From the NCBI RefSeq assembly GCF_905147045.1, contig NC_065888.1:14451001-14515000 (forward strand): a stretch of 64,000 nt of DNA, read 5' to 3'. The notes below the pieces were generated by a model. That model searched no databases, was not told the origin of the DNA, and saw only the letters and a list, made by a program, of their open reading frames with translations. This stretch comes from Nymphalis io (taxonomy: Eukaryota > Arthropoda > Insecta > Lepidoptera > Nymphalidae). Shown here in pieces: positions 57,603 to 64,000 of this stretch (position 1 is its first letter; each line of letters opens with the position of its first letter). Position numbers and translations under genes: made by a program.

Positions 57603-57639
57603 TGGGTAGGACAAAGGAGCGCATCCTTTGTCCTACCCA
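57603..57639. repeat. Perfect 16/5/16 inverted repeat
   Basis: Arms tgggtaggacaaagga and tcctttgtcctaccca, loop gcgca. Lies 40 bp after SINE-A and is not part of it. Confidence 0.95.
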
Positions 57640-57789
57640 CTTTATACAAAAATTAATCGAAAGTCAGTTTACGTACTAATAAAGTTAAATTATTGTTTAC
57701 AACGTAATTCAATAATATGATGATTAACGAAGTTTATTAGAATTATAGACGCAATAATGTATAGCTAAATAAATCACGAAGATAATTTG

Positions 57790-58060
57790 ACGAGCCGGTT
57801 GGCGTGGTTGGTAGAACACTTGCCTTTCACGCCGAAGGTTGTGGGTTCGATTCCCACCCAGGACCGACATTTGTGTGCATGAACATGTCTATTTGTCCTG
57901 AGTCTGGGTATAATTATCTATATAAGTATGTATTTACAAAAAGAAAAGTAGTATATGTAGTATATCAGTTGTCTGGTTTCCATAGCACAAGCTTTGTACA
58001 AGCTTAATTTGGGATCAGATGGCCGTGTGTGAAAAATGTCCCCGGAAATATCATTGGGAG
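57790..58060 (+). mobile_element. SINE-D, full length
   Basis: Head 'gagccggttggcgtggttgg', B box 'gggttcgattcccaccc', whole body, and end 'tttgggatcagatggccgtg' with a short tail. Confidence 0.85.
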
Positions 58061-58225
58061 TAGTTATTATACGCCACAACAGCTGAGCGCTCATGTAAGT
58101 AGTACGTAGGCGCTAACAAATGTATATTTCTTCTAATTCTCCAAGCCAAATAAACTTGATAATTTACAATTTTGAAATAAAAAAAATATAAAAATAATTT
58201 GAAAGTTTATGTTAAAAATTTTATA

Positions 58226-58325
58226 TTCCCGCTCCCGTAGTTCGTAGCGTGACGTTACAGTCTTATAATATTTATTAAAAAAAAAAATGGATTAACGCAA
58301 ATAGTTTTTCCAATTCGGATTATAT
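58226..58325 (-). repeat. Repeat H fragment
   Basis: 'cccgctcccgtagttcgtag', 'cgtgacgttacag' and 'tttttccaattcgg' match the minus strand of repeat H. Confidence 0.4.
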
Positions 58326-58689
58326 GAAAAAGGGTTTTTTTCAATGCGGAATATAATATTAGTATAAATAAGCTTATAAAGTTTAAATTTGATATTGTGG
58401 GGATAAACTTTACTCACGCAAAAATGCTTTATTTCGGTCACGTGATGTTTCGTTCAGCTCGCATTTGTTATTCCATCCTCAATTCATCTCTCGTTTACCA
58501 ATGACATGATATATTTACCGCTAGTTTAAAAGTACGAAGTCGTCGGAACGAAATCGATTTTAAAGTTTTTCTTTCATTGCGTTAACTCATTTTGAAGTGT
58601 CTTTTACTGAGCTAATATTAAATGTTGTGTTATAGTTTCAAGATCTAGTTGATTGTTTCTATATATGGTTTTGCAAGTTCTGTATTTGA

Positions 58690-58860
58690 ACTTTATTTAT
58701 TAACTTATTAACCCTTTTTTGCACGCAATTTACAAACATATAATAAAAAGTAGTACATATAGTATGGAAAGGTAAAAAAATCTCTTCCAGGTAACCTCTG
58801 TAAAGAGAAATGTTTATGTTTCTTTTTTAGCCAGGATCATTAATCGGGCATAGTGTGCGG
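58690..58860 (-). repeat. Repeat E copy
   Basis: Shares ordered blocks with 3075-3245, including 'gtagtacatatagtatgg', 'tctcttccaggtaacc' and 'agccaggatcattaat'. Confidence 0.55.
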
Positions 58861-58875
58861 ACAACTTATACTTAA

Positions 58876-59179
58876 TTTTTTTTTTTTTTATAGTATAGGA
58901 AGGTGGACGAGCATATGGGCCACCTGATGGTAAGTGGTCACCAAACGCCCTTAGACATTGGCATTGTAAGAAATGTCAACCATCGCTTATAGCCAATGCG
59001 CCACCAACCTTGGGAACCAAGATTTTATGTCCCTTGTGCCTGTAATTGCACTGGCTCACTCACCCTTCAAACGGGTACACAACAATATCAAGTTTTTTTC
59101 AGTTATTGTTTTGCGGTAGAATATCTGATGTGTGGGTGGTACCTACCCACACGAGCTTGCACAAAGCTCTACCAGCAGT
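58876..59179 (-). mobile_element. SINE-C, full length (beta subfamily)
   Basis: T run 58876-58889 to 'ctaccagcagt'. Beta variants present, plus a private T-rich insertion of about 10 bp near 59093-59104. Confidence 0.9.
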
Positions 59180-59184
59180 AAATT

Positions 59185-60195
59185 TTAAAATAAGGAAGTT
59201 AATTAAGAGTCTCAGTTTGACTTTTCAAGATTAATTAACCTTGACAAACAATTATTGGACGGTTAAATTTAGCAATTGTGGTAGCCCGGGAACGTCGATA
59301 TTTAAAATTCTGTTAAATAACAATTTATTGAATGTGCTTGTAAGAGCCTACTTGAATACATACTTTATGTTTTGTTTATTGATATACAATGCAATCATTT
59401 GTAAATTAACATAATTTAGCTGCACGTTATATTAATTCGTAGAATTTATTACTACCTAAATTTTATGTAAATTAATAATAATTGTTCGACTATCACCAAA
59501 TAACAGACAATGCAATTATATAACAGACGAGAAATTCGACTGAAATTGTTAGCTAATTTGCAATATATAAATCAGTTTCACAGATATAATATAATAAAAT
59601 TTTACGTCATATAGCTTTTCAGGCGCCAATATGAAATCAAAATTGTAATATTCCATATTCAAATAGCCTTTTAAAAGCACTTTTGCATCAGGTTTCGAAA
59701 GTCAGATTTGTCGTTAAGTAAAAATCGCAAATGTTTCACGGCTGAGCTAAGTTCTCTTACAAGATTTGTAGGCTATACAATAACGTAGCTTTTCACGCGC
59801 TTGTAGAAGCATACTTGAATTCTACGTGATAACCGAATAACAATAATTAAAGAGAAATAGACAATCGTATGATTACTATTTTTGGAGAGGTACGAGGTTA
59901 TATTGTCCATGAAATTTGACAATTTAAAAAAGACAATGTAATACTGAACAGCAATGAACGAACACGATGCTATAAAAGCTGAGACTGAAACTCTAAATGG
60001 AAAGATTGGATGTGATTACGGCTTGGACATAACGTATCATTTATATAATTTAAATATACAAATATAAATGTTCCTAAAACGAAATCGCTCTCTACATTTA
60101 TGTTTTAACCATAATGATAATAATGCATATCTATTGCTAAATCAAAATAATCATAAAATAATAAAGCTTAAGATTAACAATATTGAAAAGGAAAA
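59185..60195. other. Spacer without recognised gene
   Basis: AT-rich; nothing recognisable. Confidence 0.35.
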
Positions 60196-60200
60196 AAGCT

Positions 60201-60325
60201 AGTGGTCACCCGTCCGATGGTCAGACGGCTTTAGAAAAATGGCAGGTGATCAGTGGATACGATTAGCACTGGAGAATTGGTGCGCCTGTGAGGAGGCCAA
60301 TGTCCAGCAATTGATTAATGTGCGC
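60201..60325 (+). pseudogene. RTE-like LINE C-terminal remnant
   Basis: The frame reads 'FRKMAGDQWIRLALENW' and then 'EEANVQQ', the typical RTE polymerase end (compare 31670-31895). Short and decayed; the normal stop after QQ is lost. Confidence 0.55.
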
Positions 60326-60434
60326 TGAATATGGTGATGATGAAAATAATGTAAGTCGGTCTTATGACTGCAGTAGCGATGAGTGAACCCCACAGGAAGA
60401 TTTTTACAAGTTGTGATATTTTTGGGCAAGTTAT

Positions 60435-60738
60435 TTTTTTTTTTTTTTTTATAGAATAGGAAGGCGGACGAGCATATGGGCCACCTGATGGTAAGTGGTC
60501 ACCAACGCTCTTAGACATTAGCATTGTAAGAAATGTCAACCATCGCTTACATATCCAATGCGCCACCAACCTTGGGAACTAAGATTTTATGTCCCTTGTG
60601 CCTGTAATTACACTGGCTCACTCACCCTTCAAACCGGAACACAACAATATCAAGTATTGCTGTTTTGCGGTAGAATATCTGATGAGTAGGTGGTACCTAC
60701 CCAGACGAGCTTGCACAAAGCCCTACCACCAGTAAAAT
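60435..60738 (-). mobile_element. SINE-C, full length (alpha subfamily), with duplication
   Basis: Long T run to 'cctaccaccagt'. Alpha variants 'cttacatatccaatgcg' and 'acgctcttagac'. A possible 7-bp duplication, aagttat, lies at 60428-60434 and 60739-60745. Confidence 0.9.
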
Positions 60739-60749
60739 AAGTTATATAC

Positions 60750-61760
60750 TTAAACAGACAACTTACTAACGTAACATGTTATCATGTTATGACATAGACT
60801 GCATCATTAATAAAATCCAAAACAACAATATTTTTAACACACCCCAAGAAGTTTCTCTTTAATAAATAATAAAAAAAAACTTCAACCCCCATAACCATAT
60901 ATAATGGTCACCACACGGCATCCTATTGAGCAATCCGTTTCAATTTAGCGACGGTTCCATTACACTAAGAAAAATCTTTATGTAATGTACTTAAAGACAG
61001 ATGTCCTAAAGCACCTTTTATTTTAACAATTTTGCTCCGTATCTTATCATGTTTATCTTTTCTATTTCCCATTACTGTCACTGATATTTTTTTAATTGAT
61101 TAAGAAATAAAAGTACCACAATTTACGTTTCACTATTAAATAAGTATTCTCTAAGAATAAATTTGGAAGTCACAGCAGACGATATAAAATGTCAGAAAAT
61201 GATACACGCATCAAAATAGCGTAACATGCTAAGTCGGTTTTGAAAATGTTGTGAGTGAGATACGAATTGAATTCTTACGGAACATTACAGGTATTTCTTT
61301 ATATTGTTTATATTAATTAACTCGCATGTAATGTAATGGAAAATTCAAGTTTTTTCACACTTTGGGTGAAATTTAAAAAGTTTTCTATGTTCACGTAAAT
61401 ATTATAAATTTCGACACCTGAACTTTTCAATGAAATGCAATTTATTTAAAAAAAAGTTGAAAATAAGTATATATAAAGCATTTTATAATTTATATATCAT
61501 TTGAGACTAAATTTACTATAATTGTAATTTTAATAAAATAGAATTTTATATAATTAAAAATTATTATAATTACTATTTAGTTAATTGACATCATTGAGCC
61601 ATATAATTAATTAAACTGAAAATCATGGATTATAAATAATATCTTAAAAAGCGATCACAAACGTAATATATTATAAAAAAAATTATATAGAGATTTTAAA
61701 TGTTAGAATAGAAATATTTAATTCATACATTTCAAAGCTTTTATTCAATATGATTGATGA
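60750..61760. other. Spacer without recognised gene
   Basis: AT-rich; nothing recognisable. Confidence 0.35.
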
Positions 61761-61764
61761 TTAG

Positions 61765-62130
61765 CCTCAATATGCAGGGCAATCACCTCCTCGTGCTATC
61801 ATTACTTTCATTCCATGCTCATTATTGTTAACACTTCCATCTTCACAAAGGATAACGTGGGCTGCGCCGCATCCTGGGCATTTTTAAACACTCTTCGGAG
61901 TTTTTTTGGCCATGGATTATGGAGTTGGGAGTTTATTTAGCGATGGTTTCCATTCTCAAGACATGGTGATTTAGTGGCATGAAAGTGCACGGAATCTACG
62001 CTCAAGGCTGGATCTTGTGGATCTTGGATAGAGCATGAAAAGTCTGTTGCACTTTCCTCCAACCTTCAAGACATACCTTGAGTGAGATGAGATTTAATTT
62101 TTGGTTGGGACCGAGAAAAGCATGACGTAC
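61765..62130. other. GC-balanced unrecognised block
   Basis: Composition is more balanced than the flanks for about 360 bp. A short minus-strand frame reads 'KCPGCGAAHVILCEDGS' (about 61886-61836) with a stop just upstream and no splice support. An imperfect direct repeat, 'ggatcttgtggatcttgg', is near 62011-62028. Not assigned. Confidence 0.25.
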
Positions 62131-62535
62131 ATGGGAGTCTCATTTCGTAAATATTGATTACATTATTAAAATAAATTAAATTAATTGAAAAACTAAATAC
62201 GTCTTTTACACAAAATGAAAACAAATATAACAATTTTCTAAAACGGCTGCGAGAGTCTCGGGGTTTCGCTAATTAATTATATTAACATCACGCTAACGAA
62301 ATTCCTTCCACAATGCGACGTTTGTTATGACTGTGTTGTGTGGAAAAGTCATATGTATTAATTACATTATAAATTCTCATCTAAAATTTTACTTCAATAA
62401 TTGCATTACAAGAACTACGTGCGCCAAATAAGCTTATTAGTAAGTTTCAGAGAGATATTTTAAATGAAATGGTACAATAAAGCATTATTGTCCACTGCAG
62501 TCATTATTCTATAACAGTTTTAGTAAGTGTTCCAC

Positions 62536-62683
62536 TTTTTTTATGTTATAGACAGGTGGACGAGCAAATGGGACACCTGATGGTAAGGGGTCACCAGCGC
62601 CCATAGATATTGGCGATGTAAGATATAAAAACCATTCCTTACATTGCCAATGCGCCACCAACCTTGGGAACTGAGATATTATG
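62536..62683 (-). mobile_element. SINE-C, 5'-truncated
   Basis: T run, 'ggtggacgagcaaatggg', 'catagatattggcgatgtaag', 'gcgccaccaaccttggg'; breaks off at 'gagatattatg'. Confidence 0.8.
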
Positions 62684-62784
62684 CCGACACGAGATAAAAT
62701 ATTAAATTTTGCGCGAATTTGAAACAATTGTTTTTTTTTTTAATCAAAGCGGTATCATGGTATTCTTCAAAGATAGTATAAAGA

Positions 62785-62900
62785 AGTAGAAAATCTTTAT
62801 TGCACAAAATTTACATACGGAGAAGTCAAATACAATTAAATTCATTGAAACTGGCGTTTACATTGCTTTAAGCAAATCGTACAGATCTAATCGAATAAGA
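62785..62900 (-). repeat. Repeat E-like fragment
   Basis: 'ctttattgcacaaaatttac' and later 'cattgctttaagcaaatcg' follow the repeat E order. Confidence 0.4.
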
Positions 62901-63099
62901 AGTATTTTATTCACGAAGAATTTTACATGTACTTTTGAATGGACAATGAACAGGATTAATAAAATGTAAAGCTACCAACGCTCAGGAATTGAGATTCATC
63001 CAAGGTGGAATGACCAAAAACTCAATTGTTTTCATTAAATACTGCAGAGAATGATACCATGCTTTGTTTTTTAAGAAGTAAACCTGAGATTGGCTTATT

Positions 63100-63230
63100 T
63101 CTTGCAGTACTGCTGTGTTCCGGTCGATAGGATAAGTGAGCCGGTGAAATTACAGGCACATGATCGTCGTAGATACTGGACCTTGATCATTGTTGGCGAT
63201 GCAATGACTGTATTAACTTCTTGCAATGAC
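63100..63230 (+). mobile_element. SINE-C, old fragment
   Basis: 'cagtactgctgtgttccgg', 'gtgagccggtgaaattacag', 'gttggcgatgcaatgac'. Both ends are missing. Confidence 0.5.
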
Positions 63231-63234
63231 TGTT

Positions 63235-63790
63235 TTGAGTTCTTGCACTTCGAGTGTCAGTTAGATAATGTTTACATATCATTATACTAGCCAATAAACT
63301 ATAGATTATTTTAAATAATCTGTACGAAAACATTTTTGAAAACCAGCTTTATTAAATTCATACATGCAACGGAGACTGTTTTGATAAATTGCAAATATTT
63401 ATTACACACTATTGTATTTTGATTGTCAATAGTTTGGTTGAGTAGAACTGGTTTAAAATTCTGTTACTAGATCCGCGCCACACATTCTAACTAACACATA
63501 CAGTTAAAAAAATACCTTGAAATAAAAACTTTTGTGTATCGCGAATAAATATATTCATATAAAAAAAAATCTTTTCAATTCGTGCGAATGTTGAAAAATT
63601 TCAAAACCTAGTCCTTTGATAAACGAAACAACTGAAAACTGAAGTCCGAAACGTGTAATTCCAGTGAATATCCAGTCGTCCACGAAACACAATAGTTTCG
63701 CCTCACGTTATTGTCACATGCTATAAAGCTAAGACTACACGCGTCGCGTTTATCGCCCGCAGACACTTTGGACGAATACTATTTTATAAT
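63235..63790. other. Spacer without recognised gene
   Basis: AT-rich; nothing recognisable. Confidence 0.3.
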
Positions 63791-63794
63791 AATA

Positions 63795-64000
63795 TTTTTT
63801 TAATAATATCCATTATTCATACATGGCCATCTGATCCCAAACTAAGCAGAGCTTGTACTATGGAAACCAGATAAGTGATATACTACATATACTACTTTTC
63901 TTTTGTAAATACTTACTCATAAAATAATTACACCCAGACTCAGGACAAACAGAGATGTTCATTCACACAAATGTCTGTCCTGTGTGGGAATCGAACCCAC
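63795..64000 (-). mobile_element. SINE-D, cut by window end
   Basis: Minus-strand tail, 'ggccatctgatcccaaac', 'catactactttt', 'gacaaacagagatgttc', and the B box 'gggaatcgaacccac' at the very edge. The head continues beyond the window. Confidence 0.8.

Overview
The window looks like an AT-rich, repeat-laden intergenic and intronic stretch of a butterfly or moth nuclear genome. The evidence is the dense set of short retroposons whose sequences I recognise from Lepidoptera (tRNA-headed SINEs and poly(A)-tailed 290-bp retroposons), Jockey-like and RTE-like LINE pieces, and spliced genes with GT-AG introns. I see no bacterial operons, CRISPR arrays or genuine tRNA/rRNA genes. Species cannot be decided from the sequence alone.

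Host genes. Only two host genes are supported, both on the minus strand and clearly paralogous. Gene 1 has exons 14583-14463 and 13273-12981 and encodes 137 aa. Gene 2 has exons 33008-32891 and 29493-29267 and encodes 114 aa. Each has a signal peptide ending in CxC-LE, a Lys-rich linker, a phase-1 intron right after a Leu-Leu pair, a roughly 40-residue hydrophobic segment with evenly spaced lysines, and a Tyr/Pro- or His/Tyr-rich tail. They resemble the C-terminal half of insect Osiris proteins but lack the usual N-terminal domain. This small family is the most interesting coding content.

Repeat families (labels local to this report). SINE-A: tRNA-type head, about 300 bp, tail with TTACNG units. 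SINE-B: tRNA-type head, about 345 bp. SINE-C: about 290 bp, poly(A) tail. SINE-D: tRNA-type head, about 260 bp. SINE-J: tRNA-type fragments. E, F, G, H and I: short unclassified lepidopteran repeats. Two copies of one Jockey-like LINE lie in opposite orientation (17365-20988 plus, 41716-44642 minus). The LINE and SINE-C share an 18-nt 3' hairpin motif, so the LINE machinery probably moves SINE-C. A solo LTR lies at 53498-53855, and RTE and R1-like remnants are scattered.

Layout. 1-12.7 kb: LINE tail fragment and SINEs. 13-14.6 kb: gene 1. 15-17.3 kb: nested SINEs. 17.4-21 kb: LINE copy 1. 21-28 kb: SINEs, including a 5'-inverted copy. 29.3-33 kb: gene 2, with a TE-filled 3.4-kb intron. 33-41 kb: mostly sparse. 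41.7-44.6 kb: LINE copy 2. 45-64 kb: dense SINE-C/A/D insertions and the solo LTR. Several near-perfect palindromes with 4-5 nt loops look like snap-back template-switch mutations.
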